In this document: positions 18,101-27,088 of the stretch, piece after piece
How positions within the stretch are numbered: the first letter of the stretch is position 1
Layout: every line of letters starts with the position of its first letter
NCBI GenBank assembly: GCA_964577825.1
Contig: CAZOBJ010000005.1
Coordinates: forward strand, 1 to 64,000
Source: CAZOBJ01 sp964577825
GTDB lineage: Bacteria; Planctomycetota; SZUA-567; JAFGNG01
Length of the DNA stretch: 64,000 nt
Reading direction: 5' to 3'
The notes under the pieces: model-generated
Seen by the model: the letters and a program-made list of their open reading frames with translations, nothing else
Told to the model about the DNA's origin: nothing
Database searches by the model: none
Translations under genes and position numbers: made by a program

Positions 18101-20261
18101 GCACGCTACGCTGCGCTACTGGCCCATGCGCCAGGAACGCGGGTGGGCCTTCGGGTGGACGTACAACCACGCCCCGGAGGCCATCCAGGCCTTTGCGCGC
18201 GAGACCGATCGGATCAGCATGGTGCTGCACCACTTTGACGAGGTGATGTACCGTGCGCCCGGGGCGAGCGGTCGGCGGCGCCCCACGGGCGGACCGGAGG
18301 ACTGGCCCTGGCAGGGCAGCCTGGGGCCGTTCTACGCGCAGGCGCCGGCCGCGTACGCCCGCATGCCGTTCCTGACCGGGCTGCTCGACGACGACCCGGA
18401 CACGCTCATCTTCGGGTGGTGCGACTCCCAGGTGCTCACCGGTGGCGAACAGGCCCTGCGCGGATTCACTCGGGTCTACACCTCGCTGCCCGGGGCGAAG
18501 TTCGAGCCTGCGCTCGACACCGACGTGCGCAGCAACCTGGTCGTTCGCACGGCCCCGAAGGAGGCGCACACCTACCTGTACGTGCTGAATCCGGGCTGGT
18601 GGCCCGTGGAGGGAGGCGTGACGCTCGATGGGATACACGACGCGCATGTCGTCGACCTCGCCACGCGAGAACCGGTGGAGCTGGCGTCTGTCCCCGGCGG
18701 GGTGCGGGTTCGCGTGGATCTGGCGCCGTTCGGCTTGGCCGGCTTTCGTATCGAGGATGCCGGGGCCCGCGTGGTCGAGGCGAACGGGCGGCCCGCCGCC
18801 GAGGCGCGGGAACACCTGCGTGGCATTGTGGAGAACGCGCTGCGTCTCGCGGACTCGCCGCAGGCCGCACGCGCGATTCCGGATACGGAGCTTGCCGAGC
18901 AGCGCAACAAGCTTGTACAGGTGCAGGCCAGGCTGGACGAAGGCGAGGTCGCTTATGCATGGCAGGCCTTGACTGCGGACTGGCGCCTGTGGGAGTTTTG
19001 GCACGACATCCTGCCGAATGCCGCGGGCTTGCGCGCCTACATGGTGGTCGGTCCGTTCCCGAATACCCGCGACGCGGAGGCGTTCGCGGCGCGCGGGCTG
19101 GTGGAAGAGAACGTGCTGGCGGGCGACGTTGACTTCTCCCGCACCTATACGGGGCTGGCCGCAGGCCGGAAGGAGGGAGAAGTGGCCTGGCGGTCCGTGC
19201 GCACCGCCGCGCGCGAGGGCGTGCCGAACTACCTGGACCTCAGCAAGGTGTTCGTGCCCGCGGATTGGTGCCTGGCCTATGCGCTCGTGCACGTCTACGC
19301 GCCCAGCGAACGCGACGCAGTGCTGTCCGTGGGGTCGGACGACGGGATCCGCGTGTGGGTCAACGGCACGGAGGTCATGAACGCGTACACGCGCCGCAAG
19401 GCCGAGCCCGGCCAGGACACCGCGCAGGTGACGCTGCGGCGCGGGTGGAACCGGGTGCTCGTGAAGCTGGAGAATCGCGTCGGCGGCTGGGGGTTTTTCC
19501 TGGAGTTCCTGGGCTCGGACGAGCAGCCCATGCCGGACCTCGTGTATTCGACCGAGGAGGTTCATGGCGGCGAGACCTACACCTATCGAATGGACGGGCT
19601 CACCCTGGCGGAGCTGGACCTGCGCGGCAAGCGGCTGCTGCACGAGCCGCACAACTTCACCTATTTCACGTTCGATCAGGATGGCCGATACAGAAGTGCA
19701 CACATCTCGCGGATCGAGGGGGTCGACGTGCGCGTGGAAGGCGAGCAACGCGTCCACACGTGGCGCGGACGACTGCCCGGGATGGAGGCCATCGAGTACG
19801 GAGAGCAGTGGACCTTCGGCCCCCGGGCCGTGCGCGTCCGGACCCGGTGCCGGGTGCACGAACCGGTGCACGAGCACACCGGAGGCAGCTACATGCCCTT
19901 CTACCGGTTCGCCCTGCGTTCGGAGCCGTTCGAGCCGACGGCGATCGAGCAGGTCCTGCCGGACGGGGGCACGCAAGCGCTGGCCGTCTCGGCGCAGATG
20001 CCGGAACGGCAACGAATCTGGTTCACAGGCCACACGGCCGTATCCGCCCTTGTGTGCAAGATCGCGTTCGGCACGCTGCGGGTGGCCCTGGCTCCCACGG
20101 AAGCAGGCGCGGGTGTGCGCCCGCTCGCGTGGGTGACCATCAGGCGGCTGGACGATGGCCAGCAGGAATGGATGCTCGACTGCCGGCTCGACTACCCGGG
20201 CGACCACGTGGTGCCGGCCGGGTACGAGGCCGGGTTCGACATCCGCCTGTGGTTCGAGTAG
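15138..20261 (+). CDS. giant secreted multidomain glycosidase-like protein (paralogue 1)
   Basis: The protein has about 1707 residues. Of two in-frame GTG codons (15135 and 15138), the second is 7 bp after AGGAGG. A signal peptide is clear (KKRQVWAVVACLVLWLGSVLAGAG). Residues 30-400 are beta-sandwich domains with two sugar-binding-like repeats (AKTLHVNGQEIPL, LRAGENVVGLYGKRVE). Residues 670-1125 look like a TIM barrel (FGRNFGGWYFPNGD, LRFTGQNYHMLAKMQYDEF, PNWDGLNFMAYPGF, FGWCDSQVLTGGEQALRGF). Residues 1299-1458 form a PA14/NPCBM-like domain (VVGPFPNTRDA, SVGSDDGIRVWVNGTEV). The rest is another beta domain. It shares order and motifs with the gene at 27089. The glycosidase family and substrate are not identified. 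Confidence 0.7.
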   Translation: MNGIKKRQVWAVVACLVLWLGSVLAGAGEDEWIPSADKLYPGKRLHAPEVVEQDYATEVLGRAWDFDQANDESAIAYRSPTAQSLSVQDGAVRFTAGAGKVRLALGHYREAGVGAGMVNLWGHGRLLVRVRQSGPGATRVSARFLRANGTETVPLSLTWRGDQDHQEVEGTDWHTLEWFVQERVRMSSDQLMREAVVLDFETAAGNRIAVDFVKLVRYVHEGWFRKTFELPDSQAVWRAIVNVGQGAKTLHVNGQEIPLPATRGASQYYSKPVDIRAYLRAGENVVGLYGKRVEAFETRNYDPFIYCDGRVWLASGVAIALNTDASWKASARAAPGWDEPGFDDSDWQPAQAAGRPSYLSGRLNAYTGPVVVEHPDARDLVFQDSAPVNIRVRLPQGFGARAGTLSWAVHEVMDKEGTLAQREAGEVADFERDDDAIVYTVSAGRLARGVYTIRAAWRSRDGRTWRRYPEPFLVVGPIPMQEVAGESYTEGLTTELEDRIDFTDPDDPHPWVESAISDSRFAADPVTEPRIVHSDGMVYRETGARRGDMYSYKFRFQHPGSFYLMELDYPDNATRGIAVCIQRPAEDIYSGSVSAPAVWTGERFPVSHEMRTLRWIQTGLDEQMTVDVVAQMDGARAAAKELRILRIEGSLPALRTRPSGERWIGLMAERGGLFGRNFGGWYFPNGDRERPVRWPIGNLKHMFDACERYVQYLRFTGQNYHMLAKMQYDEFNTPVHPRPDVPQARVNQDIRSVFMRVAEANDIRVLSSFTVSKFEALAAAHSAPSPAELAEGADTIYFVNREGQALPGFGRINWLHPAVREALFAFLEPVLAEYAAYPNWDGLNFMAYPGFSIPTWPTPDPLQMRELPCGYGDLTVDLFEQETGIDVPVDDEDPQRFAKRHAFLTEPDMRGEWTDWRNRKIAEFLAEVRDLVREYRQDAKVTQLNYVDMGHLEDYVRADLPFGQWLRETTIDPSLLRGREGLSVGRFVHATLRYWPMRQERGWAFGWTYNHAPEAIQAFARETDRISMVLHHFDEVMYRAPGASGRRRPTGGPEDWPWQGSLGPFYAQAPAAYARMPFLTGLLDDDPDTLIFGWCDSQVLTGGEQALRGFTRVYTSLPGAKFEPALDTDVRSNLVVRTAPKEAHTYLYVLNPGWWPVEGGVTLDGIHDAHVVDLATREPVELASVPGGVRVRVDLAPFGLAGFRIEDAGARVVEANGRPAAEAREHLRGIVENALRLADSPQAARAIPDTELAEQRNKLVQVQARLDEGEVAYAWQALTADWRLWEFWHDILPNAAGLRAYMVVGPFPNTRDAEAFAARGLVEENVLAGDVDFSRTYTGLAAGRKEGEVAWRSVRTAAREGVPNYLDLSKVFVPADWCLAYALVHVYAPSERDAVLSVGSDDGIRVWVNGTEVMNAYTRRKAEPGQDTAQVTLRRGWNRVLVKLENRVGGWGFFLEFLGSDEQPMPDLVYSTEEVHGGETYTYRMDGLTLAELDLRGKRLLHEPHNFTYFTFDQDGRYRSAHISRIEGVDVRVEGEQRVHTWRGRLPGMEAIEYGEQWTFGPRAVRVRTRCRVHEPVHEHTGGSYMPFYRFALRSEPFEPTAIEQVLPDGGTQALAVSAQMPERQRIWFTGHTAVSALVCKIAFGTLRVALAPTEAGAGVRPLAWVTIRRLDDGQQEWMLDCRLDYPGDHVVPAGYEAGFDIRLWFE

Positions 20262-20265
20262 CGCC

Positions 20266-23200
20266 TCAGGAAGAATCGCGGAATGTACGCACATACTCGG
20301 GCGCGCGGGTGAAGTAGAGCCCGGTCTCGCGTACGGGCTCTCCGGTGCACGCAGTCCATGCGCGCGCGTATAGGCCCAGCTGTGGCGCGTACCGCTCCGC
20401 GAGCGTCTTCGCCTGTCCGGGTGCCACGAGGTCGGTCTTGTAGTCGACGAGCACCCAGCCGGCCGCCTCGCGGAACGCGAGGTCCACCACCCCGCGCACG
20501 AGCAGTGGCGTGTCCGGCGCCTCGGGGTCGGAGAGCTGCGTCTCGAAGGGCACTTCCACAAGCAGGCGTCTGGCCTTACGGGCGCGCGCCCACAGGTGCG
20601 AGTGCTGGACCGAGGTCACGGTCTCAACGGCCGCGTCCACGGAGCTGACGTCGAGCTCGTGCTCGGCGAGCGCGTCAGCCGCCGCGGCGCGCAGGTCCGC
20701 GTCAGGATTCCCTGCGGCCAGTTCCAGCAGACGGTGGATGACCGCGCCCCACTCCACGCCGTGTTCGCCCGTGGGTGGGGGCGCGCACGTAGGGGGGTGC
20801 ATGGTCTCTTCGGGCCGGGCCGCCAGGGCATAGGCCTTGGCCGCCTGCACGCCATAGGTGGGCCTGCATGCCGAGGCGAGGCGGGCCTCGGCGCGCTCGG
20901 CGGCCCGGGCCGGTTCGTGCTCGCCCAGTGGCGGGCGGGATTGCGCGTGTGCCTGGGGCGCTCTGAAGTCCGGCAGCGGCGCTGCGTCTTCGAGCGCGTG
21001 CGCAAAGGGCTGCCACGGGTTGCTGCGCACGAGGCGCCCGCCGGGCACTGCGGCCACGACCAGCGCCCCGGCCGCGCGCGTGGCCGCCACGTAGCGCAGA
21101 CGCACCATCTCGGCGGACAGGAACTCCTGCTCGCGCTGGGCGGTCGCGGCCCAGCCCGGCGGATGGGCCAGGATTGGCGCACCTCCGGGGCCGCGCCGCT
21201 GCCCGAACACAGCCAGGTGCCCGACCGCGGTCTTGCCCGAGCGGTCCACATGCAGGTGCGGGGGTGGCTCGTACAACCCGGTCGGCGAAGCGAGGAATAC
21301 CACGGGCGCTTCCAGGCCCTTGGCCTTGTGCAGGTTCATGACGCGCACCATGGGCCGCTGTGCCGCGAAAAGCGCGTGCGCGTCGTGGTCCTCCTCGCCA
21401 TGCACCAGAAGGTCCAGGTGCTCGACCATTTGCGTGCAGGACCACAGGCCCGGGTCGTCGCGGGTGAGGAGATCCAGGGCCTTGTCGAGCGCGCCGACCG
21501 CGACCTCCCCGTCGGGGCGGCACGCGGCCCGGGCCGCGAGGCCCAGCGCGTCCGTAATGCGGGCCACGGCTGCGCCGGGCGCAAGGGCGTCAAGCCACCC
21601 GGCAATCCGGCGCAGATACTCCAGCGCATCCGCAAGGGACGCATGGGTTGGCTCGTCCAGGCCCTGGGGCAGGGCCGCGTCCCAGCGAAGGGTGCCGCCC
21701 GCCCTGACGAGCGCGTACAGGGCGGCGTCGCTCACGCCGAAGAGCTCGCTGCGCAGCACGGCCACCAGGGCGAGCGCGTCATCGGGCCGCGTGACCGCAC
21801 GCAGAGCGAGCCACAACAGGCGCAGCTCAGCGGACTCTGCAAGGGTCGCGCCGCCCGTGACCTCGTGAGGCACGCCCGCGTCCTGGAGGGCCCGGGCATA
21901 GGCGAGCAAGGGCTTCTTGGACCAGGTGAGGAGCAGGAAGTCGTGGTAGTGCGCCGGCCGAGGACCGTCGGGTCCGGGTACCGTTTTCTCCGAGACCACC
22001 ATGGCCTGGATCAAGGCGGCGATGCGCGCCGCCTCCCAGGGGAGGGCCGCGTCCTTACTTGCGCGATCCTCCGGCAGGTCCAGACGGTAGACGCCCTGGA
22101 GGTCCGCGGCCTCGTGCGTGGCTCGTCCCGCTGCCAGGGGCACGTACCCGGGCGAGGCCTCCGAGGCCTGTGCGGGGAACCGGGTGCCGTCGCCGCCGTG
22201 CGCGGGCTCGGAATCCGCCCCCTCTTTGGGCTCGAACACTCGATTCGTCCATTGGAGAAGCTCCGGGACGGCACGGAAGTTCGCGCGCAACTGGAGGGGC
22301 GGGGTATCCTCCTCCGGGTGCAGGAGCGACTTGGCCAGGTTGTAAGTCACGATGTCCGCGCGCCGGAACCGGTAGATGGACTGCTTGGGGTCGCCGACCA
22401 CGAACAGGGCGCCGGGCCGGGGCCTGCAATGGCGCCAGTCGGTCTGGCTGCGGTTCTGGGCGGTCAACAGGAACAGGATCTCCGCCTGCACCGGATCGGT
22501 GTCCTGGAACTCGTCCACGAGCAGATGCGTGTAGTGCCGGGCGAAGTAGTCTCGTGCGGACCGCGACTCCCGCAACAGCGCCGCGGTTCGCAACAACAGA
22601 TCCGCGTAGTTGAGCCGGCCCTGCTCGGCCCGCAGTGCGTCGTAGATCTCTCGCGCACGCTTGAATGCGCGCAGCGCCACCCCGCACCGGGTCGCGCGCC
22701 AGCGCTCCAGGAAGGGAGAGGCCATCTCCGCGCGGAAGTCTTCCCAGCGCTGGGCCTCGGCCTTGGCCTCCTCGCGCGTGAACACGTCGCCGCGCATCCA
22801 CTCCTTCTGCGTCTGGTTCGCACGGCGGTCGAATTCCTCCAGGACCTCTGCGAGCTGGACGGGGTCGCGCAGGTCGGGCGCGTGGTCGACCATGCGCACG
22901 ATCCGTCGGTAGGCGGGAATCAGCCTGTCCGTGCGTGTGCGGTCCGGTAGACGCGGCAGAAGTGCGCGGATGTGCGAAGCGTACGCCTCGAGCTCCCTTG
23001 CGACGCGTTCGATATCCCTTGCGGCGAGCGGCTCGTGCGGGGCGGACCAATGCGCGATGTCCGGATAGGTGGCAAAATCTGCGAACGCGCTTGCGAGCGC
23101 CTCGGTGGCAAGCCCCACGCGGTCCAGCTCGTCGGCGAGCTGTGCGTCTGCGCCCTCGAGCAGCCGGACGCGGAACAGGTTCCAGGCCTGGTCGCGCAGC

Positions 23201-23631
23201 CGCGCGTCCGCGACCTCGTCGAGCTCCTCGAACGCGAAGTCCACGCCGCCCTCGATGGGCCGCTCGCGCAAAAGTCGCGCGCAGAACGCATGGATCGTGC
23301 CGACAAAGCACTGCTCCGCCGAGGCGCGTGCCGAGGCGAGGCGCGCGCGCTCCTCGCCCCGCGCCTCGCGCGCCTCGTGTTCCAGGGCCAGATGGAATCG
23401 CGCGCGCAGCTCAGCCGCGGGCTTGCGGGTGAAGGTGACCGCGGCGAGGGTGGCCACCGTGCACTTGCCGGCCCGCAGCAAGGCGACCATGCGGGCGACC
23501 ATGCTCGTGGTCTTGCCCGTGCCGGCCGCGGCCTCCACAAGCAGGCTGCGGTCCAGGTCCTCGCGGATGCGCTGGCGGGCCTCAGCGTCCGGCAGGGGCC
23601 GGGGCTCGGACGCTCGTTCAGTCGTCGGCAT
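20266..23631 (-). CDS. UvrD/AddA-like helicase-nuclease
   Basis: From the ATG at 23631 the protein has 1121 residues; a GTG two codons earlier is possible. It has superfamily-1 helicase motifs in order: Walker A AAGTGKT, TFTRKPAAELRAR, Walker B LLVDEFQDTDPVQAE, VGDPKQSIYRFRRAD and, late, VRVMNLHKAKGLEAPVVF. The C-terminus carries a PD-(D/E)XK nuclease with VRGVVDLAF and VLVDYKTD. This is the layout of AddA, the helicase-nuclease subunit that processes double-strand DNA ends for recombination. Its 5' end overlaps the AddB-like gene by 14 bp, so the two form a coupled pair. It ends 4 bp from the convergent giant protein gene. Confidence 0.88.
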   Translation of the reverse strand: MPTTERASEPRPLPDAEARQRIREDLDRSLLVEAAAGTGKTTSMVARMVALLRAGKCTVATLAAVTFTRKPAAELRARFHLALEHEAREARGEERARLASARASAEQCFVGTIHAFCARLLRERPIEGGVDFAFEELDEVADARLRDQAWNLFRVRLLEGADAQLADELDRVGLATEALASAFADFATYPDIAHWSAPHEPLAARDIERVARELEAYASHIRALLPRLPDRTRTDRLIPAYRRIVRMVDHAPDLRDPVQLAEVLEEFDRRANQTQKEWMRGDVFTREEAKAEAQRWEDFRAEMASPFLERWRATRCGVALRAFKRAREIYDALRAEQGRLNYADLLLRTAALLRESRSARDYFARHYTHLLVDEFQDTDPVQAEILFLLTAQNRSQTDWRHCRPRPGALFVVGDPKQSIYRFRRADIVTYNLAKSLLHPEEDTPPLQLRANFRAVPELLQWTNRVFEPKEGADSEPAHGGDGTRFPAQASEASPGYVPLAAGRATHEAADLQGVYRLDLPEDRASKDAALPWEAARIAALIQAMVVSEKTVPGPDGPRPAHYHDFLLLTWSKKPLLAYARALQDAGVPHEVTGGATLAESAELRLLWLALRAVTRPDDALALVAVLRSELFGVSDAALYALVRAGGTLRWDAALPQGLDEPTHASLADALEYLRRIAGWLDALAPGAAVARITDALGLAARAACRPDGEVAVGALDKALDLLTRDDPGLWSCTQMVEHLDLLVHGEEDHDAHALFAAQRPMVRVMNLHKAKGLEAPVVFLASPTGLYEPPPHLHVDRSGKTAVGHLAVFGQRRGPGGAPILAHPPGWAATAQREQEFLSAEMVRLRYVAATRAAGALVVAAVPGGRLVRSNPWQPFAHALEDAAPLPDFRAPQAHAQSRPPLGEHEPARAAERAEARLASACRPTYGVQAAKAYALAARPEETMHPPTCAPPPTGEHGVEWGAVIHRLLELAAGNPDADLRAAAADALAEHELDVSSVDAAVETVTSVQHSHLWARARKARRLLVEVPFETQLSDPEAPDTPLLVRGVVDLAFREAAGWVLVDYKTDLVAPGQAKTLAERYAPQLGLYARAWTACTGEPVRETGLYFTRAPEYVRTFRDSS

Positions 23632-26600
23632 GTCCACGCAACTCCCGGAAGGGACGCAGCGCCTCGGCGTCGAGCTTGCGGCGGACTTGGTCCGCGGCCT
23701 GGTCCAGCGGGCCGATGGCGGTCTCGTAGTCCGTGGCCTTCCACTCCTCAGGGTCGTCCGAGGCCGGAAACGCGCCGCTTCGAAGCAGGGCCACGAGCCG
23801 AGCCAGGGTCTCCCGGCCGGCGGCGAGCTCCTGGGCGGTCCAGGTGATGCGTTCGCCGTGCTCGCGCACGGATGGGAAGAAGTAGCCGAACTCCCGCACG
23901 CGCGCCTCGGGATCGACCGCAGCGCGCAGCCGCGCTTGGGCGATGTGGAAGTACAGGGCGTTCTGCACCACGCGGCCCTGGTCGAACGGGTCGTCTCGGC
24001 GATGCGGTTTGCTCGGCCGATACCGCGAGGCGGAGCCCGTCTTGTAGTCCCACAGGCGATACGTCTTCGGGTCGGCGATCACCCGATCCACGCGGTCGAT
24101 GCGCGCCCGCGCACGGATCGTGGCGTGCGGCGAAAGCGTGAGCGCCGTGGGCTCCGGCGTGTCCAACGCGGTGCCGTCCGCTTCGGGCGGCAGACCCACG
24201 GACACCTCGAACCACATGGGAGCAGCCTCGTGCGACATCGCCTCTTCTTCGCGCACGAAGATGCGCGCCATGCGGCGCAGCTCATCTTGTTCGCGCGCGA
24301 ATACACCCTCGGAAGCAGGCGGATGGTCTCGGCGCTGGGCCCGTACGGCGCGATCGAGAATCGCATCGAGTCGGATGAGGTCCCGCGCAAAGTCCGGCCG
24401 CTCGCCCGCACCTTGGAGCTGGGCCATGAACTCGCGGAAGACCCGGTGCAAGAGCTCTCCGCGCTCCTCGGGGGCGAGCCATACGGCCGGGTCGGCCTGC
24501 CAGTCCTCGGGGGGCGCCGCGCCGAGCACATACCGGAAGAAATAGGCGAGCGGACACGCGCCCAGAAGCTCCAGTCGGCTGGCCGAGAGGACCGGACCCT
24601 GCGGGAGCGTGGGGTCCAGATCCTGGCCGGCCTGGGGCACGAACCCGTCGTAGGCCGTGAACGCATCGCTCTCGCGCGCTCGCTGGGCCGCAAAGCCCCG
24701 CCCGAGGTGCGCAAACGCCGCAGAGACCGCATCGGCCGCCCGGTCGGGCAGCGGGCCTGCGCACAGCCGCGCCACCCACCACTCGCCTGCGTCAAGCGTG
24801 CGCGGCGGCGCGTCGGCGGCGGCGGCCACCGGCGCGCCCAGCCATTGGTCGAGGTCCTGCGCGGTCGCGTCCTGCGCACCGGTGAGGATGCGGTACGCGG
24901 CCAGGATCGGGGGCGCCGGGAACCGGTCCCTATCCTCGGCGACGTCGCGGCAGGCGTAGCTCAGGGTCAGACGGCCGCGCTGGCGCGCAAGCAGGGCCCC
25001 GAGCTCCTGCGTGCGGCGCGCGAGCCGGGCATGCGCGGTGGAGAGCTCCCCGGAGAGGCGCCCTCGCTCGCCATCGAGCAATACCGGATCCTGTAGCCCT
25101 GCGCCGGGGAACCGCACGTCGTCGAGCCCGACCAGGAATACGTGCGGTCGGCCGGCATGCCCGCCCACGCCCAGGGAAGAGACATGCAGCCTGCCGGGCA
25201 GCGGACCGTGGCCCAATATGCGCACGGAATCCCCGAGCCGCGTAAGGTAAGCCCATGGGTCGAACTCCGCGGCTGTAGCCGGGTCTTGCTCCAGTCCCTG
25301 GGCCGTTGCCTGCACTTCCTCAAGCAGCGCGTCGCGCGCGTACGCGTCTATCCGTTCGGCCACACGAGCGTGATTTTGCAGAAAGGTCTCGGCCGCGCGC
25401 AGAATCTGCGCAGCCGACGCGCTGTCGAGCCGCGGCGCGCACTCGAAGAGCTCGGCGAGAAGAGCGTGCAGTCGCTCCAGCCCGGCGCGGCGTCGGGCTG
25501 CGTCGTCGCCGGACGTGGGTGCAGAGATGTCCGGATCGCGCTTGGAGGGCGCGGACTGTGCGCGTGCGGCCTGGTGCAGGGCGGCGTCAATGGCGGAGAG
25601 GTACCGGTCCCGGCCCAGGCCCACAGGCAGGGCGCGCAGGCACTCGGCCAGTTGGGCGGACCGGGGCGATTCGGTCGATACGTTGAGCAGTCCGTCCGCG
25701 AGCATCTGTGTGAGGATAGGCTGCGGGAAGTCCTCCTGAATCCAGCTCGCCCAGGCGAGGAGTGCCCGTCCGGGCCGGGCAAGGCGGGCGCTCAGGCCCT
25801 CGGCAAAGGTCACCGGCAGCTCGTGCACGGGCAGGTCCAGGAGCCGGCCGAGCTCCGCGTATAGGGCAGGCACATAGGCGCTCGCGTCCGTGTGCACGAT
25901 CTCCACCTGGTCGAACGGAATTCCGGCTTCCACCACGCGGCGCAGGACCTCGCGGACCTCGCTGCGTTCGCCAAGCGCGCGGAACACGGACACTGTGCCG
26001 TCTTCGCGCGGTGGCGGGGCGGAGGCCGGGTCGAGCACCCAGGCCAGGCGGCGCGCGTCGTTCAGGGCCTCGTCCGAGGCGCTTGGCGGACCGTCTTCGG
26101 AGAGCTCCTCGCGCAGTGCCTCGGGCAGGGCTTGCCATAGGCGGCGCTCCAGGCCCCGTAGATCCGCGGCCATCGAGCCGGGCAGCAACAGGCGTGTAGG
26201 ATCGGTGAAGAGGACGGGTTCCTTATCCACGCGCTCGATCGCGCAATAGAGCACCTCGGCCGGGTCGGCCAGGCGCAGGGCATCGAGGGCCTGCTCCCAG
26301 GCCGAGAGCAGGCGGATGAGCTCGCGGCCCTTCGTGGTCGTCTCGAAGTCGCGTGCGCGCAGTGCGTCGCTTCGAACGCCCGCGAGCCGCAGGTCTCGGA
26401 GCGTGGCGTGCACGGACCGCACCAGCCCGGGGCTCGGGTTCTGGGCGGCCAGATAGGCGTCCTTTCGTCCGCGTAGCTCGCGAAGCAGGCGTTGGGTGAG
26501 CAGCACCGCGCGGGGCTCGCGCAGGAGCTCGCGCCTCTGGTCGGCGAGCACGGGGTCGGCCAGTAGGGCGGCGAAATGGGGCAACGTGGTCACGCGCACG

Positions 26601-26752
26601 TTGAGGACGGGTCGCCCGGACCGCGCGACCGCGTCCAGCCACTGCAGGCCCACGCGTCGGCTGGGCGCGAAGAGCCATTTCTCCGCCAGCGGTTCCTCCG
26701 CGCAGACGTGCGCCAGGGCGCCGGTCAGGGCATGCAGCTCTTGCTGACTCAT
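23618..26752 (-). CDS. AddB-like PD-(D/E)XK nuclease subunit
   Basis: The 1044-residue protein starts at the ATG at 26752; 96 upstream codons of open frame lie in the promoter region and are rejected. The N-terminus has a degraded helicase-like fold (WLFAPSRRVGLQWLDAVARS, without Walker A), as expected for AddB. The C-terminal nuclease has GELLHRVFREFM, ARARIDRVDRVI and LWDYKTGSASRY near residue 900. AddB proteins usually bind a 4Fe-4S cluster through one Cys before and three after the nuclease core. Here one Cys is present (LLGACPLAYFFRY) but no Cys follows DYKTG, so the cluster seems lost. It is the upstream partner of the AddA-like gene, with a strong promoter at 26784-26812. Confidence 0.82.
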   Translation of the reverse strand: MSQQELHALTGALAHVCAEEPLAEKWLFAPSRRVGLQWLDAVARSGRPVLNVRVTTLPHFAALLADPVLADQRRELLREPRAVLLTQRLLRELRGRKDAYLAAQNPSPGLVRSVHATLRDLRLAGVRSDALRARDFETTTKGRELIRLLSAWEQALDALRLADPAEVLYCAIERVDKEPVLFTDPTRLLLPGSMAADLRGLERRLWQALPEALREELSEDGPPSASDEALNDARRLAWVLDPASAPPPREDGTVSVFRALGERSEVREVLRRVVEAGIPFDQVEIVHTDASAYVPALYAELGRLLDLPVHELPVTFAEGLSARLARPGRALLAWASWIQEDFPQPILTQMLADGLLNVSTESPRSAQLAECLRALPVGLGRDRYLSAIDAALHQAARAQSAPSKRDPDISAPTSGDDAARRRAGLERLHALLAELFECAPRLDSASAAQILRAAETFLQNHARVAERIDAYARDALLEEVQATAQGLEQDPATAAEFDPWAYLTRLGDSVRILGHGPLPGRLHVSSLGVGGHAGRPHVFLVGLDDVRFPGAGLQDPVLLDGERGRLSGELSTAHARLARRTQELGALLARQRGRLTLSYACRDVAEDRDRFPAPPILAAYRILTGAQDATAQDLDQWLGAPVAAAADAPPRTLDAGEWWVARLCAGPLPDRAADAVSAAFAHLGRGFAAQRARESDAFTAYDGFVPQAGQDLDPTLPQGPVLSASRLELLGACPLAYFFRYVLGAAPPEDWQADPAVWLAPEERGELLHRVFREFMAQLQGAGERPDFARDLIRLDAILDRAVRAQRRDHPPASEGVFAREQDELRRMARIFVREEEAMSHEAAPMWFEVSVGLPPEADGTALDTPEPTALTLSPHATIRARARIDRVDRVIADPKTYRLWDYKTGSASRYRPSKPHRRDDPFDQGRVVQNALYFHIAQARLRAAVDPEARVREFGYFFPSVREHGERITWTAQELAAGRETLARLVALLRSGAFPASDDPEEWKATDYETAIGPLDQAADQVRRKLDAEALRPFRELRGHADD

Positions 26753-26783
26753 GCGTGGAGCTCCAGAATCGCGTCGAAAACGC

Positions 26784-26812
26784 ATTGTACCAGGGTTGGC
26801 CTCGCGTGCCAA
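26784..26812 (-). promoter_or_regulatory. promoter of the AddB/AddA-like pair
   Basis: On the minus strand: TTGGCA (26807-26812), a 17-bp spacer, TACAAT (26784-26789), about 32 bp before the AddB-like start. Close to the sigma70 consensus. Confidence 0.65.
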
Positions 26813-27006
26813 CCTTTGCCGGATGAAGCCGAGCGAGTGGATCGTGTCCGCTTTTTTCTGCGGATGACATGAGGCCGCCCATCGCCAATAGGTTCTGGGA
26901 CGGCACGACGGGTTTAGCACGTCTTCTCTCGCTTGCGCCCACAGGGCGGTCGTGAGCCCACGACGTGCAGTGTGCTTGGCTATGGTGTGCATCGGGTTTT
27001 CTCGGC

Positions 27007-27035
27007 TTGACCGGCTCGGCTGGCGCACGTATGGT
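27007..27035 (+). promoter_or_regulatory. promoter of the second giant secreted glycosidase-like gene
   Basis: TTGACC (27007-27012), a 17-bp spacer and TATGGT (27030-27035), 54 bp before the start codon. Confidence 0.6.
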
Positions 27036-27088
27036 CCCATTGCCCTGTTGCAGGTAAGCGCAGGATGCTCGCGAGAGGAGATAGACGG

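Larger units (their letters stand above)
26753..27088. other. intergenic region between divergent AddB-like and giant protein genes
   Basis: 336 bp without a credible gene. It holds two divergent promoters (26784-26812 minus, 27007-27035 plus) and a stretch rich in short T runs near 26860. I see no clear riboswitch or attachment site. Confidence 0.6.

Noticed and set aside
18060..20561. Long minus-strand frame (833 codons) opposite the first giant secreted protein
   Set aside because: Shadow of a real gene: no family motif, no ribosome site, and it overlaps the end of the AddA-like gene.
26753..27040. N-terminal extension of the AddB-like protein
   Set aside because: It would cover the TTGGCA-17-TACAAT promoter and has no protein-like composition.
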